Shown here in pieces: positions 34,224-47,366 of a stretch of DNA of 64,000 nt (position 1 is its first letter; every line of letters starts with the position of its first letter). Source of the stretch: Solanum dulcamara (taxonomy: Eukaryota > Streptophyta > Magnoliopsida > Solanales > Solanaceae); the NCBI RefSeq assembly GCF_947179165.1, contig NC_077241.1, positions 29,941,246-30,005,245 of the forward strand, read 5' to 3'. Under the pieces are notes generated by a model. It saw nothing but the letters and a program-made list of their open reading frames with translations, did no database searches and was not told where the DNA came from. A program made the position numbers and the translations under genes.

Positions 34224-34427
34224 AAAGTGGTATCAGAGCAGTGTTCTTCCTTGGAGTGTCCACAGACCGTGTTTAGTAGAGGCTTGTTTATCCGTGTGTT
34301 GTGCACCACATCTATAAATAGGAGGCTACAGGACATTTAGGATGTTACTTTCTTTCTTATCATAGATCGTGCGATAGAGTTATGTTTTAGGATGATCCTT
34401 CACTAACCTACCTTTATGTTTGTAGTG
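34224..34427 (+). other. Element B primer-binding site and leader
   Basis: TGGTATCAGAGCA at 34228-34240 matches the initiator-Met tRNA site, four bases after the LTR. The leader after it ('ttggagtgtccacagaccg', 'ccacatctataaataggagg') is closely shared with D (47384 on) and E (55319 on), which ties the three elements together. Confidence 0.9.
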
Positions 34428-37400
34428 ATGCCTCCACGGAAAGCAACCACTGCCCAGAAGGGCAAGTCAGCAGCTGGGGAAACTAGTTAGACCCTAAGAA
34501 TTACCAGGGCCCGTGCCCAGTCTATGCCGAGGATTGTACTTCAGTCGGTGAGCTCTGCTACGCCGCCACCCTCAGAGGAGTTTAGGGCAGCAGCAGCTGC
34601 AGATCTTGAACCTCCAGTACAGGATCCTCCAGTCCCACAGCAGGGGGTGGAAGACAGAGCTATGCAAGAGGCAGTGCAGTTGCTGACTGGACTGATGGCA
34701 GGACAGGCCCGGAGGCATGGCCCAGATGATGCAAATAGACAAGATAGCTTGAGGGTTCGTGACTTCCTAGCCTGCAATCCCCCAGAATTTCATAGATCGA
34801 GACCTGCAGAGGACCCACAGGAGTTCACTAGATAGATGCAGCGTATACTGCGAATCATTAGAGACTCAAAGACTGAGTCGATGGAATTAGCCTCCTATCG
34901 GCTGCGTGATGTGGCCGCTAACTGGCACGAGTCTTGGGAGTTATCGAGGGGAGAGGGTTCTCCTCCAGCAGAATGGGATGAATTTACAGAAGCCTTTCTT
35001 AGCCACTTTCTGCCTCCAGAAATGAAACGAGCCAGAGTTGATAAATTTTTGCAGTTAAAGCAGAACATCAGGAGTATTCGCGACTATAGCCTCGAGTTTG
35101 ACTCATTGGCGAGGCATGTCCCCACAGTTATAGCAGACATGGCAGACAGAGTGCATCGGTACATTATGGGCTTGGACCTTTATTTGGTTGATAGCTGCAT
35201 GGCTATGGCTTCTCAGCCAGGCATGGATATTACCCGGGTGCAAGCCTATGCCCAAGGGGTAGAAGAGCGACATAGAAGGCGACAGCCCGACAGAGGTTTT
35301 GATAGAAATCAGCCAAAAAGGTCTAGGTCAGCTGGTCATCCAGGAGAATTTCGCAGCGGGCGATTCTAGCAATCTGGTAGGTATCCCTCCCAGCCAGCTC
35401 AAAGTGTACCTCCACAATTTCCAGGTGGAAGAGTTGAGAGCACCAGATATTTGGGGCCTGGTCAAAGCTCCAGAGCTTCAGGTACATAGGTGGACCAGAG
35501 TTCTCGACAGTCAAGACCACTAGTACCACAGTGTCCCCATTGTAATAGACTTCATTTTGAGGAATGTCGCCGAAGTACAGGTGCCTATTTTTCTTGTGGC
35601 CGCCAAGGCCATATTGCGAGGGAATGTCCCTTTAAAAGTACTCCAGGTAGTATAGCTCAGCCAACTGGGTCGGTTGCGGGTTCTTCTTCTTCTGTGGCTA
35701 TGCGCCCGATGAGGCGGGGTATGCAGATACCGGCAGGCCGTGGTAGAGGTCGTGGTGGAGCTTCTAGTTTTGGCGGCCCTTCTAATCGTATATATGCTTT
35801 GGCTAGTAGACAAGATCAGGAAGCGTCGCCAAACGTAGTCACAGGTACATTATCAATCTTCGCTCGGGACGTATATGCGTTGATAGATCCTGGCTCTACT
35901 TTATCATATATATCTCCTTTTGTTACTAATAGAATTGGGATTAAGCCTGAATTAATAGAAGCATTTGAGGTGGCTACACCAGTAGGAGACTCTCTTGTGG
36001 TGAAACAAGTATATAGAAATTGCCCGGTTAATGTATATAGTCATCGTACCTTGGCTGATTTGATAGAATTAGATATGGTGGAATTTGATGTTATTATGGG
36101 TATGGATTGGTTAGCTTCTTGTCGTGCCAATGTAGACTATAGAAATAAAGTAGTTCGGTTCCAGTTTCTGGGTGAATCAATTGTTGAGTGGACAGGAAAC
36201 ACGGCGTCGCCGAAGGGTAAGTTTATTTCATACCTTAAGGCAAGGAAAATGATCAGGAAGGGGTGTATATATCATTTAGTCCGTGTGCACGATCTGGAAG
36301 CAGAGGTGCCAACTCTTCAGTCGGTACCCGTGGTTAATGAATATCCAGATGTGTTTCTAGATGAACTTCCAGGTCTTCCTCCCGAATAGGAGATAGAGTT
36401 CACGATAGACATGCCACCAGATACTCAGCCTATTTCTATTCTCCCATATAGAATGGCACCCGTGGAATTAAAGGAGCTAAAGGAGCAACTGAAGGACTTA
36501 CTGGAAAAAGGCTTCATTAGGCCCAGTACATCCCCATGGGGAGCGCCGATATTATTTGTTAAAAAGAAAGATGGATCGCTGCGAATGTGCATTGACTATA
36601 GGCAGCTAAACAAGGTAACAATTAAAAACAGATATCCCCTCCCCAGGATTGATGATTTGTTTGACCAGTTGCAGGGTGCTAAATGATTTTCGAAGATAGA
36701 CCTGCGGTCAGGCTACCATCAGGTACGGGTAAGAGAAACGGATATCCCAAAGACCGCATTCAGAACCCGATACGGACATTATGAGTTCAAAGTGATGTCT
36801 TTTGGGTTGACAAATGCTCCAGCGGTGTTTATGGACTTGATGAACCGAGTGTTCAAACCATTTCTAGATTTGTTCATGATCGTATTTATTGATGATATTT
36901 TGGTCTATTCACGATCAGAATAGGAACATGCGGATCATTTGCGGACAGTACTGGGAATACTCCAACACCAGAAATTATACGCTAAATTTTCTAAATGTGA
37001 ATTTTGGTTAACTTCAGTGGCTTTTCTGGGTCATATTATTGGGATCGATGGTATTCGCGTAGATACACAGAAGATTGAGGTCGTGAAGGCATGGCCAAGA
37101 CCAACAACTCCTACGGAGGTACGTAGCTTTTTGGGGTTAGCAGGATATTACAGAAGGTTCGTAGAAGGGTTTGCTTCCATTTCGGCGCCTTTAACAAGGC
37201 TGACTCAAAAGGCAGCTAAGTTCCAGTGGACTGATGTTTGTGAACGGAGCTTTTAGTTATTAAAAGAAAAATTGACTATGGCTCCTGTTCTAACCCTTCC
37301 CAAAGGACCCAATGGTCTTGTTATTTATTGTGAAGCTTCCGGTATCGGACTTGGATGTGTGTTGATGTAACAGGGTAAAGTTATAGCTTATGCCTCCCGG

Positions 37401-39253
37401 CAGCTCAGGAAACATGAAAAGAATTATCCAACTCATGACTTGGAATTAGCAGCGGTGATTCATGCCTTGAAAATATGGAGGCACTAGTTATATGGTGTAC
37501 ATGTGGATATCTATACAGATCACAAAAGCCTCCAGTATATCTTCAAAAAGAAGGAATTGAACTTACGACAGAGAAGGTGGTTGGAATTGCTAAAAGATTA
37601 TGATGTCGACATCTTATACCACCCTAGGAAAGTGAATGTGGTGGCGAATGTGCTCAGCCGTAAATCAATGGGTAGCTTAGCAGAGGTACGACCGGGACGG
37701 AAGGAAATGATCCATGAGATCTGCCAGCTTGCCAGTCTTGGAGTCCGCTTAGTTGATTGGGGTGATGACGGGGTTTCTGTTCGAGGAATTGCTGAATCCT
37801 CCATCATGGAGGAAGTAAAATGATGTCAATACCGGACCCTGTTGTAGCGAAGTATAGAGATGAAACTCTCCAAAAGGAAAAGAATCCATTTGACCTTACG
37901 GCCAGTAGGGTATTACGATACCAAGGCAGAGTCTCTGTACTGGAGGTTGTAGGACTACGACAGCAAGTACTAGGAGAGGCATATTACGCTCGCTATTCTA
38001 TTCATCCGGGGTCAACCAAGATGTATCACGACCTCAGATGTCTGTATTGGTGGGACGGTATGAAAAGGGATATAGCAGAGTTCGTATCCCAATGCCCAAA
38101 TTGACAACAAGTTAAAGTTGAACATCAGAAACCGGGTGGGCTACTACAGGAGATGGAGATTCCAACTTGGAAATGGGAAGCGATTAATATAGACTTCATT
38201 ACAGGTTTGCCTCGGACTCTTCGAAAGCAGGATTCCATATGGGTTATCGTGGATAGGCTGACAAAATCAGCCCACTTCCTTCCAGTCCGGACCACTTACT
38301 CAGCCGAGGACTATGCGAAATTGTACATTAAGGAAATAGTACGACTTCATGGAGTTCCCACATCTATTATTTCAGACAGAGGAGCTCAGTTCACAGCCCA
38401 CTTTTGGAAGTCATTCCAGGAAGGCTTGGGGACACACGTAAGCTTTAGTACAACATTTCATCCTCAAACTGATGGGCAAGCGGAGCGTACGATTCAAACG
38501 TTAGAGGATATGTTGCGGGCCTGCATAATTGACTTCAAAGGTAGCTGGGATGATCATGTACCACTTATTGAGTTTGCCTACAATAACAGTTATCACTTTA
38601 GCATCCAGAAGGTGCCGTATGAGGCTTTATACGGCAGGAAGTACAGGTCGCCTATCGGTTGGTTTGAGGTTGGCAAAACACAACTAATAGGCCAAGACAT
38701 GGTCCAACAGGCGGTAGATAAAATAAAGCTTATTCGGGAAAGATTATTAGCAGCCCAGAGTCGACAAAAATCATATGCAGATAATCGATGTCGACCCTTG
38801 GAATTTCAAGTAGGTGATTGGGTGTTCTTAAAAGTATCTCCCATGAAAGGGGTAATGAGGTTCGCCAAGAAAGGGAAGCTGAGTCCGAGATACATTGGCC
38901 CTTACCTAATTCTTTGCCGAATAGGCAAAGTGGCGTACGAACTAAACTTACCAGCGGATCTAGAAGCCATACATCCAGTCTTTCACATGTCAATGCTTCA
39001 TAAATGTATGGGTGATCTATCTCGTGTACATCCCATAGACGATATCCAGGTCACAGAGGAGTTAGCCTATGAAGAGCAACCTATCGCCATCCTGGATCGG
39101 CAAATCAGAAGACTGCGGACTAAGGATGTAGCTTCTGTCAAAGTGTTGTGGCGAAATAGGAATCGGGAAGAAATGACCTAAGAAGCTGAAGAGGACATGA
39201 AAAACAAATATCCGTACCTGTTCTCGACATCCACAGGTAACCCCAACTCTTAG
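34428..39253 (+). pseudogene. Element B gag-pol polyprotein, many stops
   Basis: It starts at ATG 34428 (MPPRKATTAQ). Gag lies at about 34428-35480, with a knuckle at 35586-35625 whose first Cys is Tyr (YFSCGRQGHIAREC). Then come protease ALIDPGST at about 35880, reverse transcriptase 36440-37000 with FIDDIL, RNase H 37320-37650 with Glu for the first catalytic Asp (YCEAS, 37332-37334), and integrase 38000-38850 with Asp, Asp and intact Glu (38483-38485). The chromodomain-like tail ends at 39253. Stops lie at 34488, 34833, 35367, 35487, 36387, 36684, about 36921, 37254, about 37368, about 37486, 38102 and 39179. A frameshift lies near 37820. Most stops are TAG where the family has Gln, consistent with CAG-to-TAG decay. 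Confidence 0.92.
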
Positions 39254-39385
39254 AACTGGTATATTAATTATTTATATGAAAATGTATGTTATCATAGTAC
39301 AAGGAAACCTCCCTATAATCGGCATAAAGTCTTAAGAGAAGTTTTATTCAACATTCGGGGACGAATGTTCTAAAGGGGGGAAGGA
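39254..39385 (+). other. Element B 3' untranslated region, hairpin and polypurine tract
   Basis: A perfect stem AACATTCG-GGGA-CGAATGTT (39350-39369) directly precedes the polypurine tract AAAGGGGGGAAGGA (39372-39385), which abuts the 3' LTR. The same stem and tract occur in D (51024-51058) and, decayed, in E (63016-63052). Confidence 0.85.
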
Positions 39386-42300
39386 TGTTACACCCCACAT
39401 TCTTGAACTCGAAAGGTTCCTACAGTTACTTAGAAGCTATCATGTAAGCTGCCTAAGTTACGACGCTATTAAACAACTCCAAGGAGGGAGAGTGTGACAC
39501 CCCACAGTAGGGAAGATTGGAAATAAGGTCAAGAGAAGTCGGAGGAAGTTGGAGGCCAAGCGATGAGTCATAGGACTTGATTTGCTTACGTACGCCTCTA
39601 ACTTAGAAGTTTTACTTATCTAAGCTATTTGAGTACATACCAAGCTTTCATAGCATGAATGACATAGGCTCTTAAACTAAGACGAGATTACGAACCCACG
39701 AGGAAGAGAAAATTTTTTTTGCGGGGCAGCCAATAAGAGGGTGACACGTGGCAGCCCTAAGCAAGCAGGTGACCCACCTACTTGGGGTCAAGTAGGTGAC
39801 CCACCTGCTTGGGGGAGATGGACCACGCTGCCACGTGGCAGCACCCCATTGGCCGCATGGTTGAGGTGGCCCAATGAGGGCCTGACACGTGTCACCCTTA
39901 GGGGATGACATGTGTCACCTCATATATATATGAATATGTAATACTTCAGTTGTTAATTTATCCAAAAAAGTAGCTAAACTTAGAAAAAAAAATGTGAAAA
40001 GAGAGAAAAGAGAGGCAGCCTTGGTTCTTGAAGATTAAAGGTGAGTTTCTCAACTTTCTTCCATGAATTAATTATATACGGTGTATATTAAGTACGTGGA
40101 TACATATATATGTGTTTTAATATGTTCATGGAACCAAAACTCCAGCGTTGCAACTGAAATTTGGAAGGAAAAAGGGAGAGAAAACGTGAAAAGGGGCAAG
40201 GGAGAGGGCTACGGATTTGACCCTTTTTGGGTGAGCTTCCGGGTTTCGTTCCATGAATTAATTAATTGACGTGTCCCTAAGTTGTATATTGGTGTTTTAT
40301 AACCTAAAAATTCAATTTGGGGCAGAGAGGAAGTACCACAAGCAGCCCGCTCAATTTCAGCACGTTGAAGAAGTTCCGAGGCACAATTTCGGCTAGTTTT
40401 AGCCAATTTTGGGAAAGGTAAGTTCTTCCCCTCTAATTTGAAGTTTATGATGTTATATTACGGTGTATTATACACCTTATGATCTGCTGGAAGGTGGGTA
40501 AAAGGCTTCAAAAGTTCGACGTTCGAAATAAGCGAAATTGGAATCGCTATAGTTAATTGTAATCGAATAATGCCTCGCGCTTGTGGTGTGTGACTGCTGG
40601 TCATGTGGTGAGTTGTTAGGGTGATGGAATGTGTGTTTCTAAGGGCGTGTGGGGATTCTGGTTGCATCCACACGACCCTCCGCTTTGCAATTAAAGAATT
40701 CGCGAAAGAAAGATTAAAAACTCTAGTTTTGGTATCTTAGTTTCTAGTGAATTGTTGAGGGTTTATATTGTGTAATGCTGTCGTAATATGTATATGTATA
40801 GGCTTATAGTTGTATTTTTGGTTAGCTGCAGGTGCTAAGGACATGGTTGTGGATTCAAATAGGGCACGTTATAGGGGAGGTGCTGTCCAATTTTCGTTAA
40901 CTTCTTAACTGGTTAAGGAACTAGTCGAGGATGCGAGCGAGGGGACGAGCTCGATGAATACTCGTAGGTAGTCTAAGTTGCTGAAAAGTCTAAGGTTGTT
41001 AATACTTGCCTTACTTCCGTGTTAAATAGGTTTCGAGGACAAAGATGTGGACACGATTATGGGGAATCCATAAGAGGTATGTAAAGCCTATTCTTTCTCT
41101 TCTTTTGGCATGTCGTAGAGGTAAGTAAACAATGATGCGATCTTGGAAGTAATTCCATTCCTAAGTGTCTGTTATTCACTTATGGGTAATGAACTTTTAT
41201 AACAGTTAAGCTACTTTCCTTGAACCTTATCTATACTAAGGACTTAATGAATATACAGGCTCCTAGTTGTAAGGACTATATGAAAACATGTATTCTGGAG
41301 TCCTTAAGCGGTTAACATTACCTTAGTACGTGTCTAAGGACCACGAGACACTAACTAGTATAGCCCTAATGGCATTTAGAGGGCATTTAAGGTGATTACA
41401 TTATAACCCTGATTCTCAGACAATAGCTTAGTTTTCTTCTACGGTCGAGTCTTCGATAATGATTTAAATTGCATATAGTTGCTCATTACTCTACTCGTGT
41501 ATACAGTGACACATCTTTCACCGAGTCCCAGGCCGGGGTATGTTCTCGTGCGCAGTTCACTGCCTTATTCCTCGAGTCCCTCACTAGAGGGCCAGGATAC
41601 GTGTGTATATATTTATATGACGATGTATGGTAATAAGATGATGATGGCACGAGGTTAGGATGATATTACAGATGTATCCACTGGACCCCTAATAGGGCCG
41701 GCTATATGATATAATTTGAACATGCATGCTTTTATGATTCACAAGGTACAGGTTTCTCATATGATATATTATCCCCTGCTTTGCGGTTTCAGATATGGTT
41801 TCGGTTATGTTATATTATGTTTTACATACTCAGTACATATGTCGTACTGACCCCCTTCTCTGGGGGGGGGGGGGCTGCGTTCATGCCCGCAGGTACAGGT
41901 ACACAATTTGGGGATCCGCCAGTGTAGGAGTCCCACTCAGCGGTCCGGAAGTGCTCCATTGTGCTGGAGCCTGACTTTTGGGTACTACACCTTATTGTAC
42001 ATATTTATTTTGTTCACGGGTACGGCGGGGGCCCTGTCCCGCCTTATGTTACAGTTTTCTTACTCTTAGAGGTCTGTGGATGCATAGGTGGGTTGTATAC
42101 ATATGTGGGTGGTATACGTATGTGGGTTATACGTGTATATGAGTTGTGTATGATCTGTATATGTATATGGGTACAGCTGTACTGATATGACTTAGGATTT
42201 GGGGCGTTCCCTATATTGTGGCGGCCTTGTCGGCTCGCATATATATGTAGTATGGAATGACCCTATATGTTACTACAGCCTTGTCGGCTTGTATGTTTCT

Positions 42301-42416
42301 TACATGTTGATGCATTTGGGGTATAAATAGGAGGCAAGTTAGGTATAGTTAGTAGGGGTACACGTATATGCCCAGTTTGGGGCACCCGTCAAGGCCTACG
42401 GGGTTAGGTCGTGACA
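39386..42416 (+). mobile_element. Element B 3' LTR
   Basis: This 3031-bp LTR starts TGTTACACCCCACATTC and ends GGTCGTGACA. It has the same internal order as the 5' LTR: U3 inverted repeat 39763-39812, TATA run 39922-39931, hairpin near 41832, G run near 41862. It holds a segment with 'tttattttgttcacgggtac' that is deleted in the 5' LTR. Confidence 0.9.
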
Positions 42417-43842
42417 GGTACACAACTTATACAATCAGAGACATTAATCATCATAGAGCCCTTAGGAATAGGAGCTTACGCATCCAATCACTACTCAATA
42501 TATAGAAGGCTCGAGCGTAGTAGTTCAACTACTTTAAGACTTTTAACATTCAGAAGTGAATACGAGTCACGAGTTAAACCCAAAACTTATGAATGGAATT
42601 ACCCTCAAAGCGTATATTACATTTCACTTATATCTAAGACATGCCGAAAGAAAAGAAGGGATAGGCTTTACATACTTACTACTTTCTATCATATAGAAGA
42701 CTCGAGAGGCAATACTCAATTATTGTAGGAGTTCTAACATCAAGAAGTGGGTAAGAGTTACAAATCATACTCGGAGCTTTATGAATGGAATTATCCCCAT
42801 ATTTCATATACAAACCACTTATGGCTAAGACATGCCAAGAGAAAATAAGGATAGCTTTACATATCTTTATGGATCAACCGTTACCAAGCTTGCCTCATTC
42901 CTTTTTAACCTATTTAACACAAAATTAGCACTATTATTAATAGACTTCAACTTGTTCATACTTCTCGACTAGTATGTCAATTAGTTAAGAAGTTAACAGA
43001 AATCGGGCAACACCTCTCCTATAACTTGCCCTATCCAAACTTCTAAGTAACCTCCGAGTAGTACAGCCATACCAACAACAACAACCAGCAACCATATACA
43101 ATTAAATTACTTCAATACTACTCAATACAAGCTCCAAACAGCCCACTCAAAACTATGGCATTAAAATACGGTTTTCAATCTTTATTTCATAAAATCACAA
43201 CCTTACGAAAAGGAGCACCACATGGATGCAACCAAAAACACTTATACCTATATTTAATCATATTTCCATCCCTGTAACATATACAAACCACCTCCAAATA
43301 TGACACCATACTAACGACAACACTAGCCAAACTTTAACCCATTAGAATAGCTTCAAAACAGCCCCCTACACGGCTTCGACACCCTTCAACAGTAATGAGT
43401 ATAATTTCATATTTCCAGCCCATATTTACACACCCATGATATGTTTAAATCCTTACTAAAACATGTGAAGAGGGAATCAAACCGTACCTTAGCAAAAAAG
43501 CTTCCAAAACTTATCGAAAGTTGTAGGTTCACGTTGACCTCCTTGCTACCCCAATAATTAGTTTACGCTATTAAAAACCGTTACTTAATCAAAGAATACC
43601 TTAGATAATTAATTCACAGATCAAAATTCGAGCCTTACCTTGCTGCTAGCTCTTGCCGTAGCTATCTTCTCTTTTCTCTACAAAATTCTTCAAGTGTGAA
43701 GATGAGAAATGAAACCCATGTAGCTAATCACCTTCCAATGGGTCAAAATTACCTTAGAGAATAATTTTTGGAGAAAACTTCATGGCTCAAGCTTTCTACA
43801 GCCATTGGCTGTGGTCCTCTCTTCCTTTTCTCTTTAGGGTTC
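42417..43842 (-). mobile_element. Solo LTR F, piece 3
   Basis: Minus-oriented LTR sequence continues from piece 2 (for example 'ctaagacatgccgaaagaaaa' near 42634 and 'gggcaacacctctcctataa' near 43006). It contains no element of its own. It ends with ggttc at 43838-43842, which pairs with agttc after element D as a target duplication with one mismatch. Confidence 0.85.
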
Positions 43843-46800
43843 TGTTACACCCCACACTCTTGAACTTGAAATATCACCAAAGATTCTTAGATATTATCAT
43901 GTGAGCCGGATAATCTACGACACCATCAAACAACTCTAAGGAAGGGAGAATGTGATACCCCATGGGAGGGAAGGGTAGAATTAGGGTCATGAGAAGTTGG
44001 AAGGAGTTGGAGGCCAAGTAATGAGTCGTAGGATTCAATTTACCTACTTAAGCTACTAAATTAGAAGTATTACATACTTAAGTTACTTAGATACATACCA
44101 AGATTACGTGGTAAGGATTACATAGGCTCTTAAAATAAGATGAGATTACGAACCCATGAGGAAGAGGGGAATATGACACGTGGTAGCAAGAGGAGGCGCC
44201 ACATGGCAGCATAGGAAGGTGACATGTGGAAGCATGTGACCCAACTTCTTGATGTCAAGTAGGTGACCCACCTTCTTAGGGGTGGGCCCCACAAGGACAT
44301 GTGGCAGCCTAGGAAGTATGACATGGAAACGTGGCCCAATAGGGGCTGGACACATGTCACCCTATGGGGATGACACGTGTCACCTCCTAAGGAGGTGTAT
44401 ATATGTGTGTTTGGATGACTACTAAGTCATTTCTCAGCTAAGAGCTTGAACAAAGGAAAAAAAGAAACCTAAAGACTAAGAGAGAGTACTATGGCGGCAA
44501 CAAGAAAAAAAAGGTAAGTTTCCAATTTTTCTCCATAAAATAATTATCTACGGTGTTCCTCAACCATGTGGAGATGTATATATGTATTTATGATGCCTAT
44601 GGAACCATATCTTCAGCTTTACACTTTGAACAAATAAGAGAAAGTTAAGGAAAAACTTGAAGAGCAAGAAGAGGGAGCTACGGGTTTGGTTCCAAGAAAA
44701 GGGTAAGGACCGATTTTATTTCATAAATTAATTATTTTCGGTGTCCCATGGTGATATAACGGTGTTAAATAACAAGAAATTTCAATTCGGTACAGTGAAG
44801 AAGTGATACAAATAGTCCGCTAAAGTTTCAGCACGATAAGGAACTTTCGAGGGTAGTTTGGCGAGTTTTGGCCAAATTTGGGTAAGGTAAGACCTTTCCC
44901 TTCAATTTGGATTTTATGGTAATTTTATGAAGTGTATTACACATTGTTTAAGTGGCTGAAAATATGAAAATCCCATAAATATTCTTGACGTTCGAAACAA
45001 ACTAAATTGGAGTCGCTATAGTTAAATTGTAGTCGAAGCAAGGTGTTGTGCTTGTGGTGTGCTGCTGCAGGTGTGTGGTGGTGTGTTGAAGGGAATAAAA
45101 TTATTCTAAAATAGTTTTGGTGGCTGATGTTTGCATCCACATGACCCCTCATTTCGTATAATTAAAGGTTTTGCAAAATAAATACTAGAAACCCTATTTC
45201 GGTATCGTAATTTTCAGCAAGTTATTTGGAGCTTATGTTTTGTAATGTTGCCATGTTTTATTTGTATATGAGCTGAAGATTGTTGTTTTTGGTTGTCTGT
45301 AGTGATTAGGTATCTAATTGGAAATTCGTATAGGGCATGTTATAGGGGAGGTGCTGCCCGATTTTCGTTAACTCCTTAACTAGCTAAAGAACTAGTCGAG
45401 AAAAAGAGCGAGGAAATGAGTTCTATGAATACTCGTGTGCAACTTAAGATGATGAAAGGTCAGGGATGGTTGATATTTATATTTCTTCCATGTTGAGTAG
45501 GTTTAAAGGACGACGAGGCAAACATGATAAAGAGTAACTCGTAAGAGGTATGTGAAGTTTTCTCTTGGCATGTTTTGGCATAAGTATGTAGAGCTATTCT
45601 TCTTTTATTTTGGCATGTCCTAGGTATAAGTTATAAATGGTTTGTATATGAAATATGAGGATAATTCCATCGTGAAACTCCAAGTGTAATTCATAGACTT
45701 TATTCGCTTTATGATGTTAAGACTCTTGTAATAGGTGAGTTATTGCCTTCTAAGGCTTCGAGATCATGAACAGTAGTGTATGCAAAGCCTGTCACTTCTT
45801 CCTTTTTGACTGTCTTAAGTATAAATGCAATGGCATATGATATGAGGTGGAGATATTTCCAGTTATAAGCTCCGAGTATAACTTGTGATTTTTATTCGTT
45901 ACTTGATATTAGAATTCTTAAAGTAGTTGAACTACTACCCTTGAGTCTCCTATTCGATGAATAATAATTGAATGCATCAGCTCCTATTCCTAAGGTCTTT
46001 GCGATGACAAACGTCTCTACTTCCATAAGCTATTTAACCTTGTCTCAATACATGTCTATAATTCTTGAAACTCCAGTTGATATGATCCCTAACGATATTT
46101 AGAAGGTACTTAAGACGATTACTACTCTGGTCTTTAAGTGACGGTTCACTTGACTATTACATTAAGTCTCAAATGAGGACTAAATTGCATATGGTTTCTT
46201 ACTACTCTACTCGTGCATGCTATAATCCATATTCCTCTGAGTTCCATAAGGGGGCCGGGAAAGTGGTCATGCCTAGTTTTAGTCTTTGCTCACCGAGTCC
46301 CGGGCCGATTATATATATATATATATATATGTAGAAGTATACTATGATGAAATGTCGTATACGATGAAGTAAAGCTTACGATGACGCCGTATGTGATGAT
46401 GCTCATCACCGCATCCTGGGCCTGGTATGTACATGATGATATGATAGATCAGTTCGTACATTCCTCGGCGCTATTTTAAAGTATGGATTGGCCAAATGTT
46501 CCTTGGTATATTTTACTATATAATAATGGCACCGAGTCCCATAGTGGGTTAGGTGCAGTACGATATGTACACTACTCTTTCACCGCAACCCTCACTAAAG
46601 GGATGGATATGATAGATAGGCATACACATGAAAACATAGTGAGTTTCTTGTAATTTATAAAGTGATGCTATATACGATGGTATGATGCTGTATACGATGA
46701 TATGGTAACACCAAGCCCTATAGTGGGTCAGGAGTGATATGTGAGGATGATATACACGCCGTCTTTTTATAAGATACAAGTATAGTGAATTGTTAACTGT

Positions 46801-47366
46801 CATACTTATTTCTTGCATCCCCATTTCAGTGTTGTCTTAGTTATGTTATGTTATGCTTTATATACTCAGTACATATATCATACTGACCCCCCGTTTTCTG
46901 GGGGGCTGCGTTTCATGCCCACAAGTACAGATGTTCATTTTGGAGATCTGCCAGCTTAGGGTTTCCACTCAGTGATGTTAGAAGTTCTCTACTATTTTAG
47001 AGCCTAACTTTTGATGCTAGTCATTTGATGTATGTATTGGTTTATTCAGGGGTACGGCGGGGGCCTGTCCCGCCATATGATATAGGTAATTCTTTTAGAG
47101 GTCTGTAGACAGGTGTTTGTGGGTTATTTGTGAGCATGTCATGTTATACATGTTATTATGTTATGGCAGCCTTGTCGGCTTACGTGCCCTTTCATATCAT
47201 GATACAGGTGAAAGAGGCAACAAGTTTATGAGAATTTTTTTGACCCATTGGGGTTTTTGTGTATAGTATCATATCCTATACGGTTCAACTTGAGTATAGA
47301 TGATAGATATCCATACGGGGGTCCAGGTCAGACCCCAGTCATGGCCTACGAGGTTGGGTCGTGATA
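43843..47366 (+). mobile_element. Element D 5' LTR
   Basis: This 3524-bp LTR runs from TGTTACACCCCACACTC to GGTTGGGTCGTGATA. U3 holds a GACACGTGTCACC palindrome (44371-44384) and TATATATG at 44398-44405. A (TA)n run lies near 46311-46330, the hairpin near 46866 and the terminal ggtccaggtcagacc block near 47320. Confidence 0.9.

Larger units (their letters stand above)
31224..42416 (+). mobile_element. Element B: complete but inactive Tekay/Del-like gypsy element
   Basis: The 11.2-kb element consists of LTR 31224-34223, primer site, gag-pol pseudogene, polypurine tract and LTR 39386-42416. Flanking pentamers are gctac (31219-31223) and ggtac (42417-42421), a 5-bp target duplication with one mismatch. 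It is inserted in solo LTR F. LTR divergence is modest by eye; the 5' LTR has lost about 35 bases that the 3' LTR keeps near 41996-42030. Confidence 0.92.
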
